A model generated the notes under the pieces. That model saw nothing but the letters and a program-made list of their open reading frames with translations. It was not told where the DNA came from and made no database searches. A stretch of 64,000 nt of DNA, from positions 310,001-374,000 of the forward strand of contig NZ_JADQDF010000001.1 in assembly GCF_019263585.2 (NCBI RefSeq), in the 5' to 3' direction. Both the position numbers and the translations under genes were made by a program. Of the stretch, positions 31,617 to 40,425 are shown in pieces. Each line of letters starts with the position of its first letter. The stretch's first letter is position 1. The stretch is from Pseudonocardia oceani (GTDB lineage: Bacteria > Actinomycetota > Actinomycetes > Mycobacteriales > Pseudonocardiaceae).

Positions 31617-32990
31617 TCAGAGAACGTCGGGCGGAGCCGTCCGCTCGCGCAACTCGTCCCAGCCGGTGCCGCGCAGCCACTCCTGCCAGGCGGCGAAGGT
31701 CCACAACTGGCCGTGCTCGTTGATGCTGCACTCGATGTAGGGCGGGTCGAGGCCGTCCTCGTCGTTGACGACCTTGCCGCGCCGCAGGTTCATCGCGAGC
31801 ACCTGTGGGACCCGCTTGCTCTCGGCCCCGAGGGTCTGCATCGTGCTCTGGGTCCAGTTCTCGCCGTCCTCCTGCTCGAGGAAGCCGGCGGGGCCGAACG
31901 CGTGGATCGCCCCCTGCACGGCCATCGCCCGCTGCTCCGGTGGGGCGTCCTTGTGGACGAAGGTGAACCACCAGATCTCGGTCTCCATCGGCCCGCGCGG
32001 GATCCGTAGCGAGATCTGGTTGAACGGCGGGGTGACCCAGCAGGTCGGGAAGATGTTGGCGTGCCCGACCGATCGCCGCGCCACCGGGCCGAGCCGCTCC
32101 ACGACGTCCGGGCGGTCCCGCCACGAGTGGTCGATCATGCCGCCGAAGTTGCCCATCGCCTCGACGGTGGGCCCGGCGATCGCGTGCCCGAACGCGTCGA
32201 TGAACACCAGCTGGTCCCCGGCGTCACCGGAGACCACCCCGCCGGGCAGCTGCAGGTCCGCCCCGTCCGGGCCGACCACCCCCGCCGTCTTCATCTGGGC
32301 GCCGGTGCCGTCCGGGGGCGTGGGCAGCAGCCCGGTCTGGAACGCCGAGAGGTGGGTGATTTGCGGGTGGTACCAGTCGAACAGGTTGTCGACCGCGAAC
32401 TTCCAGTTGCAGGGGATGATGAACTTCTGGATCCCCGGAACGGCCTCCATGTCGCCCTGGGAGGCGATGAACTCGAGCCCCAGCCGTCCTGTCCGGCCGA
32501 GGAACTCCTCGAGCGGCGGCGCGGTCGCGTCCATCGTGGCGAACACGAAGCCCCGGTAGGACTCCAGCTGCGCCACCTCCCGCAGCCCGGTGGCCGGCAT
32601 CTCGTCGTGGTACAGCTCGGAGAGCCCGGGGACACCGATCAGGTCGCCGGCCAGGTCGTAGGTCCAGCCGTGGTAGGTGCACATGAAGTTCTTGGCGTTG
32701 CCCTCCTCGGCCCGGCACACCGCGTTGCCGCGGTGGGCGCAGGTGTTGAGCAGGCCCTTGATGCCGCCGTCCTTCTGCCGCACGACCAGGACGTTGTCGC
32801 GGCCCATCGGGGCCTCGAAGAAGTCGCCCTTCTTCTTGATCTGGCTCTCGTGGCACAGGAAGAGCCAGCTGCGGGCGAAGATGGTGGTCAGCTCGCGCTC
32901 GAAGATCTCGGGATCGCTGAAGATCCTGCGGTCGATCTCGCCCCGTTCGAGGTTGACGAGCTGGTCGACCCGGTCCGTCTCGATGGTCAT
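31617..32990 (-). CDS. Biphenyl/toluene-type dioxygenase, alpha subunit (BphA1-like)
   Basis: The 457-residue alpha subunit has Rieske ligands Cys84/His86 (CAHRGN) and Cys104/His107 (CTYHGW), and mononuclear iron ligands Asp205, His208 and His213 (FDWYHPQITH). Length and the segments NWKFAVDN and GDLIGVPG fit the biphenyl/toluene/cumene group that dihydroxylates unactivated rings. The ATG at 32990 has GGAGGAGCTCC directly upstream. It is the first gene of the operon; its 111-base leader holds the dyad site at 33061-33079. The ferredoxin and reductase are on the other strand at 24.4-26.0 kb. Confidence 0.93.
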   Translation of the reverse strand: MTIETDRVDQLVNLERGEIDRRIFSDPEIFERELTTIFARSWLFLCHESQIKKKGDFFEAPMGRDNVLVVRQKDGGIKGLLNTCAHRGNAVCRAEEGNAKNFMCTYHGWTYDLAGDLIGVPGLSELYHDEMPATGLREVAQLESYRGFVFATMDATAPPLEEFLGRTGRLGLEFIASQGDMEAVPGIQKFIIPCNWKFAVDNLFDWYHPQITHLSAFQTGLLPTPPDGTGAQMKTAGVVGPDGADLQLPGGVVSGDAGDQLVFIDAFGHAIAGPTVEAMGNFGGMIDHSWRDRPDVVERLGPVARRSVGHANIFPTCWVTPPFNQISLRIPRGPMETEIWWFTFVHKDAPPEQRAMAVQGAIHAFGPAGFLEQEDGENWTQSTMQTLGAESKRVPQVLAMNLRRGKVVNDEDGLDPPYIECSINEHGQLWTFAAWQEWLRGTGWDELRERTAPPDVL

Positions 32991-33060
32991 GGAGCTCCTC
33001 CTGCTGCTCAGCGGCGTTCTCGCACTCAGCGGCAAGTGAACTGCATCACCCGACGGCGGA

Positions 33061-33079
33061 CATCCGGTGAAACTACGGA
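33061..33079 (-). promoter_or_regulatory. 19-bp dyad site TCCGTAGTTTCACCGGATG (copy 2)
   Basis: On the reverse strand the sequence TCCGTAGTTTCACCGGATG ends 70 bases before the BphA1-like start. It has the dyad TCCG-9 bases-CGGA and matches the site at 23410-23428 in 17 of 19 positions. It lies between the operon and its adjacent two-component genes, the expected place for the response-regulator target. Confidence 0.62.
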
Positions 33080-33101
33080 CCCGACGGCAGCCGCACGCGG
33101 G

Positions 33102-33722
33102 TCACGCCGTCAACCCCACATCGCGGGCGACCCGGGCCAGCTCCGCCCGCGAGCGGACCCCGAGCTTGCGTTGCAGCGCGCCCCGATGGCTCTCCACCGT
33201 CCGGCTGGACAGGAACAGCTGGTCCGCGATCTCGGCGTTGGTCATGCCCGACGCCAGCAGCGCGAGCACCTCGACCTCGCGCGCGGACAGCGCGTCGGTC
33301 GCCCCCCGGCGCGCGCCGGAGCTGCGTTGCCCGACCGGTCGGAACGACACGAAGTCCGGATCCTCCATCACCCGTCGAACGGCGCCGATGAGCTCGTCCT
33401 CGAGGCACTCCTTGGTGACGTAGCCACGGGCTCCGAGCGCCCGCGCCTTCTCGACGTAGCCGCGCGCCCCGTACATGCTCAGCATGACCACCCGGGTGTC
33501 CGGGCGGATCCGGGCGACCGGACCGAGCAGGTCGAGGCCGCTGCCGTCGGCCAGCCTGATGTCCACGACCGCGACGTCGGGCCGGTGCTCGGCCACCAAC
33601 GCGAGCAGCTCGGCGCCGGTCGAGGCCGCCCCGAGCACCCTGATGTCGTCGGTCCCGGCGAGGATCCGCCTGATCCCGGACCGGACAATTCCATGATCGT
33701 CACAAACCACCACACCGATCAT
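33102..33722 (-). CDS. NarL/FixJ-type response regulator (BphT-like)
   Basis: The 206-residue protein has a receiver domain with the phospho-acceptor Asp54 (AVVDIRLADG) and a C-terminal LuxR-type helix-turn-helix (LSAREVEVLALLASGMTNAEI, with TVESHRGALQRKL). Its start overlaps the kinase gene by 23 bases, so the two are co-translated. In rhodococcal biphenyl degraders the BphS/BphT pair activates the bph operons, and this pair sits just upstream of a bphA1-like gene. Binding to the 19-bp dyads is inferred. Confidence 0.92.
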   Translation of the reverse strand: MIGVVVCDDHGIVRSGIRRILAGTDDIRVLGAASTGAELLALVAEHRPDVAVVDIRLADGSGLDLLGPVARIRPDTRVVMLSMYGARGYVEKARALGARGYVTKECLEDELIGAVRRVMEDPDFVSFRPVGQRSSGARRGATDALSAREVEVLALLASGMTNAEIADQLFLSSRTVESHRGALQRKLGVRSRAELARVARDVGLTA

Positions 33723-36700
33723 CGTCGACCGGCACCTCCGCCATCACCGTTGTGCCGCCGCCGATGTGCGACACCACATCCACCCGACCCCCGACGAGCC
33801 GGGCCCGCTCCCGCATCCCGGCCAGGCCGAGGGAACGCCGCTCCCGTGCCGCGGCGGGGTCGAACCCGCCGCCGTTGTCCTCCACGACCGCGCGGACGCG
33901 GTCCCCCGACCTCACCACCAGCACGCTGGCCTCGCCGGCCCCGCTGTGCCGGCCCACGTTCGTCAGGGCCTCCTGGACGATCCGGAACAGCGCGGTCTCC
34001 GCGAGCGGCGACAACACCCCGTCCGCACAGCGCACCGTGAGATCGATCGGAATCCGGAACATCCGCTCGGAGTCCTCGACCAGCTGCTCGACACAGCCGA
34101 TCACGCCGAGATCGTCCAGCCCCTCGGGCCGCAGGGACCAGGCGACGGTGCGGACCGCCCGGATCCCGTCGCGGGCGATGTCACGCAGGCTCGTCACGGC
34201 CGGCTCGAGGGATCCCGCGCGCCGGTCCAGAGCGCCGAGACCCTCGAGGATCCCGCTGAAGAGATGCCCGAGGTCGTCGTGCAGGTCCCGGGCGATCCGA
34301 GCGCGCTCGGCCTCCTGGACCTCCACCATCTGCGCCGCGGCCCGCCACCGCAGCGCCTGCCGGTCCAGCAGCGCACCGGACAGCGCGGCCAGCACCTCGA
34401 CGGCCTGCACGTGCGCGGCCGCCTCGCCGAACGGGAAGGTCGCGATGACGACGTGCCCGGCGGGGCCGCGCATCGTCACCGGCACGACCACGCGCTCGAC
34501 TGCGCCCGACACCGCGCCGGGCCCGGATTCGCCGACGTCGACCGCCGCGGCCCGGACCTGGACCTCCAGGGCCGCCGTGGCCGATGCGACCGCGTCGCGC
34601 AGCTCGGCCAGGATGTCCTCGGCCGACTCGAGACGGGCCAGCCGCCGGGCCGCGGCGATGACCGCGCGATGGCGGCTGATCTCGGCGAGTCCGGGGAGCA
34701 TCGGCACGGCACGGTCCTCGACCAGCCCTCGATCCACGGTCAGCCGCGGATCGTCGGGCCGGCCCGCGACCGGGGCCGCACCGTCCACCGGCGCCGGGTC
34801 CCGGGGTCGCGTCCCGTCCGCCCGCGGTGCCCCGAACGCCTCGGCGGCCACTGCGGCGCAGGCCGTGAGGTCACCGTCGGCGTTCCGGTGCCGAGCACTG
34901 CGCGTCGCGATCCACAGCTGGAACCGGCCACGGTGCAGCCGGCCGCGGGCCAGCGAGAGCAGCGCCCATTCCCGCAGGGTGGCCGGCCGCTCGGCGCCGT
35001 ACACGGCCGCGCTGAGCAGCGCGGCGGCCAGGCACCGGCGCGCCGCCCGGCGGTCCCGCCGTCGTCGCGACGCCGACCAGCTCGGCCGGGCGTCGGTGGC
35101 CAGCCGCAGGGCCTGCAACTGCCAGGTCCGCAGCGGTGCGACGAAGTGGTTGCGGATCCCGCTGCGGCGCAGCTCCCGTTCGACCGCGGCGAACTCCGCG
35201 AGTGCGGCGTCGGGGTTGCCCAAGTGCAGCTGCCGCCACCCCATGGCCCCCCGGATCAGTGCCCGGGTGTGGGCGTCGGAGTCCGCGATGCAGTCCAGCT
35301 CGCGGGCGAGGACATCGGAGCCGACCTCCGCGGGCAGGCACCGCACCCACACCGCGAGAGCCGTACCGGCGCCGATCCGGTCACCGATCGCCCGGCTCTC
35401 CCAGAACGCCTCCCGCGCCCGCGCGCCGGCCTCGTGCAACCGGCCACGGCGGTACAGGCACAGCGCCTGCTGCCAGGTCGCGGCGATCTGCTCCCACCGG
35501 TCACCGAGCACGGCGAAGGCCCGGACCGCCGCGTCGAACTCCGCGCTCGCCTCGTCGAACCGGCTCGCCGCGTACAGCACGAACCCGCGGAAGTGCCGCG
35601 ACTGGGCGACGCCCCACTCGTCGCCCAGGGCGCGGCGCAGCCGCAACGACCGCCCGACCAGGCGCAGGGCGACCGGCGCCAGCACCGGCGCCAGCCCGGC
35701 CAGGCACGCCGCGCTTCCCGAGTAGGCCTGGGACAGCTGGCGGACGCTCCCGGCGGCCTGAGCGAACCGCAGGGCCCGCAGCATCGACCAGACGTTCCAC
35801 GCCGGGGTGCTGGTGAACCACGACTGGTAGGACAGCCTGTTGTAGAGCCGGGCCGCCAGAGCGGCGCGGTCGGACACCGGGGCGGGCCGCACGATCTGGA
35901 CCACGAGCAGCGTGACCCACCTCGCCAGTTCCACCACCGACCACCCCGCCGCGGCCGCGGCGGACGTCGGATGGCGCAGCCCCAGTGCCGCCACCGCGCG
36001 CGAGGTCCACAGGTCCGCGTCGCCCAAGGTCCCCTTCTTGAACGCCAGCTCGCCCCGCGCGATGGCCACCCGGCCGCAGTCGACGGGGTCCAGCCCGAGC
36101 GCGGCGCCGTACGCCGCGTCCAGGTGCTCCGCCGCGGTGTCGTAGCCGCCCTGCAGCATGTGCAGTGTGCCGATCCCCTCGTGCACCCGGAACCGGTCCC
36201 GGCCGGACACCCCGTCGGCCGCGTCGATGCCGGTGCGGGCGATCGTCAGGAACGTCTCGGCGACGTCGAGTGCGTGGCGGCGCAGCGCGGCCTCCCCCGC
36301 GCGCAGCGCGTGCGGCAGTGCCAGGGTCGACGCCCCGCCCCGGTGCAGGTGGTGGGCGATCGCGTGGTCGTCGGAGGTCTCCTGCACGATGAGCGCGCGG
36401 GCCGCTCGGCGGTGCGCCGCCCGCCGGCCGGGCTCGTCCAGGGAGGACAGGACGGCGTCCCGGAAGCCGTCGTGGACGACCTCCACGACCGCGGGTCCAC
36501 CCGCTGCCCGATGGAGGAACCCGCGGTCGGCGGCATCGTCCAGCACGCGCTCGACGTCCCCGGTACCCCACCCGAGCGCCGAGGCCAGCACGGCGACCTG
36601 CACGCGCTGCCCGAGGACCGCGGCCTGCTCCAGCACCGTGCGCGTGATCGGGTCCAGCTGCGCCATCCGGGCGGCGACGAAGGCCTCGGATCGGAGATCG

Positions 36701-37770
36701 TGTTCGGGACCGGCCGATGCCGGCGGCAGCCCGCGCAGCCTCGCCTCGTCGACCGTCCACCGGCCGCCGACCGCGACGAGCACCCCGGAGTCGATCAACG
36801 CCCGGAGCGTGGACAACACGTACAGCGGGACACCGAGCGAGTGGCCGGCGATGTAGTCGCCGACCTCGTCGGGTATCTGCCCGGCCGCGGCGACGACCAG
36901 CGCACGCACCTCGCCCGGCCCCAGCGGCCCGAGCTCGACCTGCACGATCTCGGGCAGCTCCCAGGACCGGACCGCGGCCTGGGCCTCCGGCCGGAAGGCG
37001 AAGACGACGGTCAGGTGTCCGGCCCCGGCGCATACCGTCCGCGCGATCACCGCGAGCAGCTGCCAGCTCAGTTCGTCGGCGGTCTCGCAGTCGTCCAGGA
37101 TCAGCAGGCCGGGGCGGGTCGCGGTGAACACCGCGACGAGCATCCGCGCGATCGCGGTCAACGCTCCGGAGACCTCGGTGGCGGGAGACGAGAGCTCGGC
37201 CCGGTCCCCCAGGACGCGCGCCATCTCCGGGACGAGCGCGACGACCGGGGCCGCGAGCCCCCCCGGGCGTGCGCCGACGTCGGCGACGACGTCGGGGCGG
37301 GCCACGAGGAGGTCCGCCAGCTCGGTGAGGGCGCTGCCGAACAGGCCGAGGGGGCGCCGGGCGCCGTGGTCCGCAGGCGTTCCGCGCAACACCGTGACCC
37401 CGGCAGCCGTCGCACCTGCGGCCACCACGTCGAGCACCCTGCTCTTCCCGGCCCCGGGCCGGCCGCAGAGCCCGACGACGGCACCGCGGCCCATCCCCGC
37501 ATCGGTGACACAGCCGCGAAGGCGGCCGAGCTCCGCGTGCCGGCCCACCAGCCCGGGCTCGACGAACCGGACGGGGCCGCCCTCCTGCGTGCCCGACCCG
37601 GTGGCGGCGGCGCCGCGCACGGACACCGCTGTCCCGGAGGCTCCCGTCGGCACCCCGCCCGAGGTCGGCACGACCGGCTCCGCGCCGGAGCGGCGTGCCG
37701 CAGCACCGTGCCGCACCGCTGCGCCGGCGGGGTCCAGGACGGCACCCGGGTCGATCTGTGCACCGTGCAC
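33700..37770 (-). CDS. Very large AAA-ATPase/histidine kinase hybrid (BphS-like sensor)
   Basis: The 1356-residue protein starts with a Ser/Gly/Ala-rich leader (1-70), then an AAA/MalT-like ATPase (Walker A GRPGAGKS at 103-110, Walker B LLILDDCE). A long helical, TPR-like middle of about 600 residues follows, then a GAF-like region near 1030-1130. A HisKA_3 domain carries the phospho-His near 1162 (RIARDLHDDLGH) and a HATPase domain ends the protein. There is no transmembrane segment, so it senses a cytoplasmic ligand, probably the aromatic substrate. The rhodococcal BphS is also a very large cytosolic sensor, but known versions carry a Ser/Thr-kinase-like N-terminus that I do not see here. 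Confidence 0.85.
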   Translation of the reverse strand: MHGAQIDPGAVLDPAGAAVRHGAAARRSGAEPVVPTSGGVPTGASGTAVSVRGAAATGSGTQEGGPVRFVEPGLVGRHAELGRLRGCVTDAGMGRGAVVGLCGRPGAGKSRVLDVVAAGATAAGVTVLRGTPADHGARRPLGLFGSALTELADLLVARPDVVADVGARPGGLAAPVVALVPEMARVLGDRAELSSPATEVSGALTAIARMLVAVFTATRPGLLILDDCETADELSWQLLAVIARTVCAGAGHLTVVFAFRPEAQAAVRSWELPEIVQVELGPLGPGEVRALVVAAAGQIPDEVGDYIAGHSLGVPLYVLSTLRALIDSGVLVAVGGRWTVDEARLRGLPPASAGPEHDLRSEAFVAARMAQLDPITRTVLEQAAVLGQRVQVAVLASALGWGTGDVERVLDDAADRGFLHRAAGGPAVVEVVHDGFRDAVLSSLDEPGRRAAHRRAARALIVQETSDDHAIAHHLHRGGASTLALPHALRAGEAALRRHALDVAETFLTIARTGIDAADGVSGRDRFRVHEGIGTLHMLQGGYDTAAEHLDAAYGAALGLDPVDCGRVAIARGELAFKKGTLGDADLWTSRAVAALGLRHPTSAAAAAGWSVVELARWVTLLVVQIVRPAPVSDRAALAARLYNRLSYQSWFTSTPAWNVWSMLRALRFAQAAGSVRQLSQAYSGSAACLAGLAPVLAPVALRLVGRSLRLRRALGDEWGVAQSRHFRGFVLYAASRFDEASAEFDAAVRAFAVLGDRWEQIAATWQQALCLYRRGRLHEAGARAREAFWESRAIGDRIGAGTALAVWVRCLPAEVGSDVLARELDCIADSDAHTRALIRGAMGWRQLHLGNPDAALAEFAAVERELRRSGIRNHFVAPLRTWQLQALRLATDARPSWSASRRRRDRRAARRCLAAALLSAAVYGAERPATLREWALLSLARGRLHRGRFQLWIATRSARHRNADGDLTACAAVAAEAFGAPRADGTRPRDPAPVDGAAPVAGRPDDPRLTVDRGLVEDRAVPMLPGLAEISRHRAVIAAARRLARLESAEDILAELRDAVASATAALEVQVRAAAVDVGESGPGAVSGAVERVVVPVTMRGPAGHVVIATFPFGEAAAHVQAVEVLAALSGALLDRQALRWRAAAQMVEVQEAERARIARDLHDDLGHLFSGILEGLGALDRRAGSLEPAVTSLRDIARDGIRAVRTVAWSLRPEGLDDLGVIGCVEQLVEDSERMFRIPIDLTVRCADGVLSPLAETALFRIVQEALTNVGRHSGAGEASVLVVRSGDRVRAVVEDNGGGFDPAAARERRSLGLAGMRERARLVGGRVDVVSHIGGGTTVMAEVPVDDDRCGGL

Positions 37771-37856
37771 GGACGGTAACCTCCCGAGGACGCGTCGACC
37801 ATGGCGGAGCGCGGGCCGACGTCGTCGCCGCCGGCCCCGGCGGGATCACCGACCGA

Positions 37857-38633
37857 TCAGCCCATGCTGCTGCCGCCGTTGACACTGATGACCTGGCCGG
37901 TGACGAAGCCGGCCTCGGGGGTGGCCAGGAACGCGACCGCGGCGGCGACCTCCTCGACCTCGGCGGGGCGGCCCGCCGGGATCATCGCGACGGCGTCGGC
38001 GAGCACGACCTGGAACCGCTCGGCGACCTTCCCCGCCGCGAGGGCCGCGGCGTTCTCCGGGGTCGTCGTGTAGGACGGCGCCACCACGTTGACGGTGATC
38101 CCGGAGCTCGCGAACTCGCGGGCGAGCCCGGTGGCGATGGCGTGCACGCCGCCCTTGGCCGCGTTGTAGACGGCGTGGTCGGTCAGCCCGTTGCGGACCG
38201 ACTCCGCACCGATGTTGACGATCCGGCCCCCGCCCCGGGCCACCATGTGCGGCAGGACCGCCAAGGTGACCCGGACGGTCGTCCACAGGTTGTTGTCGAT
38301 CGTGGCCCGCAACGTCTCCTCGGTGTGTTCCAGGGTCGGGCGGATGACCCCGCCACCGGCGTTGTTGACCAGGATGTCGATCCCGCCGAGCGCGTCGACG
38401 GCGGAGTCGAGCAGCCGCTGCGCCTCCCCGGCCACGGAGAGGTCCCCGGCGAATACCGCCACCTCGAGCCCGTCGGCGCGCAGCGCCTCGGCGCCGCCCT
38501 TCACCTCGGCGTCGCTGCGGCCGGCGATGAGGACGCGGGCCCCGTCGGCGAGCAGGCGGCGGGCGATCCCGAACCCGATGCCGGTGGCGCCGCCGGTGAC
38601 GACGGCCGTCCGGCCCGTCAGCGGGCCGGTCAC
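37857..38633 (-). CDS. Short-chain dehydrogenase, probable dihydrodiol dehydrogenase
   Basis: The 258-residue SDR has TGGATGIG at 13-20, NNAGGGV, the catalytic Tyr-x3-Lys in VYNAAKGG and the C-terminal VNGGSSMG. It starts at a GTG overlapping the beta-subunit stop and ends the operon. Position next to an alpha/beta dioxygenase suggests it rearomatises the dihydrodiol, the place of CmtB or BenD, though it belongs to the general FabG-like SDR branch. The 86-base gap after it contains nothing recognisable beyond a weak GC-rich hairpin near 37830. Confidence 0.85.
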   Translation of the reverse strand: MTGPLTGRTAVVTGGATGIGFGIARRLLADGARVLIAGRSDAEVKGGAEALRADGLEVAVFAGDLSVAGEAQRLLDSAVDALGGIDILVNNAGGGVIRPTLEHTEETLRATIDNNLWTTVRVTLAVLPHMVARGGGRIVNIGAESVRNGLTDHAVYNAAKGGVHAIATGLAREFASSGITVNVVAPSYTTTPENAAALAAGKVAERFQVVLADAVAMIPAGRPAEVEEVAAAVAFLATPEAGFVTGQVISVNGGSSMG

Positions 38634-39145
38634 AGGATGATCGCCACGTCGGAGACCTGACGCAGGGTGGTGTTGGACAGCAGGCAGTGCTTCATCACGA
38701 TCCTCAGCTCACCGTCGACGGCGCGCAGGCGGTAGGTGTAGCGGCCGACGTAGCACATCGCCCGCTCCGCGCGGAACCGCCAGACCGAGAACTCGGCGCG
38801 GACCGTGAGCTCGTCGCCCTCGACCTCCCCGAGCCGGACGTTGGCGATCTGGTGACTGGTGTTGGAGTGCGGGTACTCGCGGTGGGCCTTGCGGCTGTTG
38901 AGGCGCTCGACCCTGGCCCGGAGCCGGAACATCGTGTCGTCGATCAGCATCAGGTCACGGGCCGCGTCGCCGTGCGGCGCGTCGTTGCACGGCACGTAGT
39001 AGCGGGCGTCCTCGGTGAACAACGTGATCCACTCGTCGAGGTCCCAGTCGTCGAGCAGCTCCGCCTCGCGGTAGAGGAACTCCTCGACCTCGGCCCGCCC
39101 GATCCCGGCAAGCCTCGAGGTGGCGAGCACGGCGTCGGCGGTCAC
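38630..39145 (-). CDS. Ring-hydroxylating dioxygenase, beta subunit
   Basis: The 171-residue NTF2-like beta subunit (EVEEFLYREAELLDDWDLDEW, RYYVPCNDAPHGD, IVMKHCLLSNTTL) is coupled by GTGA overlaps to its alpha subunit upstream and the SDR downstream. The NDAP and DWDLDEW segments resemble cumate/benzoate-type beta subunits. No electron-transfer genes are in this operon, so the ferredoxin and reductase must come from elsewhere. Confidence 0.9.
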   Translation of the reverse strand: MTADAVLATSRLAGIGRAEVEEFLYREAELLDDWDLDEWITLFTEDARYYVPCNDAPHGDAARDLMLIDDTMFRLRARVERLNSRKAHREYPHSNTSHQIANVRLGEVEGDELTVRAEFSVWRFRAERAMCYVGRYTYRLRAVDGELRIVMKHCLLSNTTLRQVSDVAIIL

Positions 39146-40425
39146 CGGCCGACCCCGTCCCGGCCGGACACCTGTTCGTGCCAGCGGCGCCAGAAGGCCC
39201 GCATCTGCTCCTCGTCGTCGGCGTGCGGGTCGCGCGCCATCCCGCGGGAGATGTCGTTCCACTCGATGCCGCCGCTGCGGAAGCCTTGCTGGCAGGACTC
39301 GAGAGCCTCGATGTCGTCCGGCGTCGCGAAGCCGCCCGGGCCGAGGAAGGTGAGGAAGCTGTCCAGGCGCCGTTGCCGCAGCTGCGGCATCTCGTCGGCC
39401 GGCGCGAGCTCCCACGCCGTGACCTCCATGCGGTCGGCCGACACCGGCATGAACGTCCGCACCGTGACGGCCATGATGTCGTTGATGATCAGGTTGGGGT
39501 AGACGAACAGGTTGCGGTTGGTCTCGGCCATCCGCGCGGCCCGCTCCTCGCCGAAGCGCTCCACGAGGTCGGCCCGCAGCCGCGCGATCTCCTCACGGCC
39601 GTCCTCGCCGAACATCGGCTCCCACTTGGCCACCGGCCGTCCCCATGGGGCGTGGTAGTCGATCACCGCGTGCCCGTTGCCGAGCGACCGGCCGACGCCG
39701 TCCACGCCGGTCGAGAGATCGGTGCCGAGGGCGACGAGGTACTTGAAGTAGGTGTCGTGCGTCGGGACCGCGTGGTAGCCGTCGATGCTGTTCTCCACCA
39801 GCAGCTTCCAGTTGGCGTCGATCGCGTACTGGTTGCTGCCGGAGATGATCTCGGCGCTCCCGAGGCCGTCGGCCGCGAGGTCGAGGTACTCCTTCGCCCC
39901 GGCCAGGTACTCGTCGAGCTCGACGATGTCCGGGTCGTAGCTGGCGAAGACGAAACCGCGGTAGCTCGCCATCCGGGCGACCGGGCGCAGCCCGAGCTCG
40001 GAGAAGTCGAGCCCCTCGCCGTAGGCGTCGCGGCCCGGCACGCCGACCAGCTTGCCCTCGGTGTCGAACGACCAGGCGTGGTAGAAGCACTGGAAGACCT
40101 TGGCGTTGCCGGAGTCCTTGCGGCACACGACGGCGCCGCGATGGCTGCAGGTGTTGTGGAACACCCGGATCTCGCGGGACTTGGCCGCCCGCACCATGAA
40201 CAGGGGCCGGCCGCCGACAGGACGCCGGACGTAGTCGCCGGGCTCGCGCACCTCCGACTCGTGCCCGACGTAGAGCCAGCTGTGGGCGAAGACCCGCTCG
40301 AGCTCGAGGGCGTGGATCTCGGGCGAGGTCATGCTGGAGCGGTGCACCCGGAACCGGTGCCCCTCCTCCTCGACGAGCCCGCCGCCGGTGCCGACGGCGG
40401 GTGGGGCGGAATCGGTGACGGTCAC
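39142..40425 (-). CDS. Rieske ring-hydroxylating dioxygenase, alpha subunit (aromatic-acid/cumate-like)
   Basis: The 427-residue alpha subunit has Rieske ligands Cys93/His95 (CSHRGA) and Cys113/His116, and iron ligands Asp215, His218 and His223 (IDGYHAVPTH). The second Rieske motif reads CFYHAWSF, with Ala where the conserved CxYHGW glycine stands. It starts at GTG overlapping the hydrolase stop. Operon partners (SDR, LigB-type extradiol, hydrolase, amidohydrolase) fit dihydroxylation of an aromatic acid such as a p-cumate analogue, followed by meta cleavage. The substrate is inference. Confidence 0.9.
   Translation of the reverse strand: MTVTDSAPPAVGTGGGLVEEEGHRFRVHRSSMTSPEIHALELERVFAHSWLYVGHESEVREPGDYVRRPVGGRPLFMVRAAKSREIRVFHNTCSHRGAVVCRKDSGNAKVFQCFYHAWSFDTEGKLVGVPGRDAYGEGLDFSELGLRPVARMASYRGFVFASYDPDIVELDEYLAGAKEYLDLAADGLGSAEIISGSNQYAIDANWKLLVENSIDGYHAVPTHDTYFKYLVALGTDLSTGVDGVGRSLGNGHAVIDYHAPWGRPVAKWEPMFGEDGREEIARLRADLVERFGEERAARMAETNRNLFVYPNLIINDIMAVTVRTFMPVSADRMEVTAWELAPADEMPQLRQRRLDSFLTFLGPGGFATPDDIEALESCQQGFRSGGIEWNDISRGMARDPHADDEEQMRAFWRRWHEQVSGRDGVGR

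Noticed and set aside
33766-37779. A 1337-codon plus-strand frame antisense to the histidine kinase
   Set aside because: It mirrors the kinase gene codon for codon and has no domain; the kinase has Walker, HisKA_3 and HATPase motifs.
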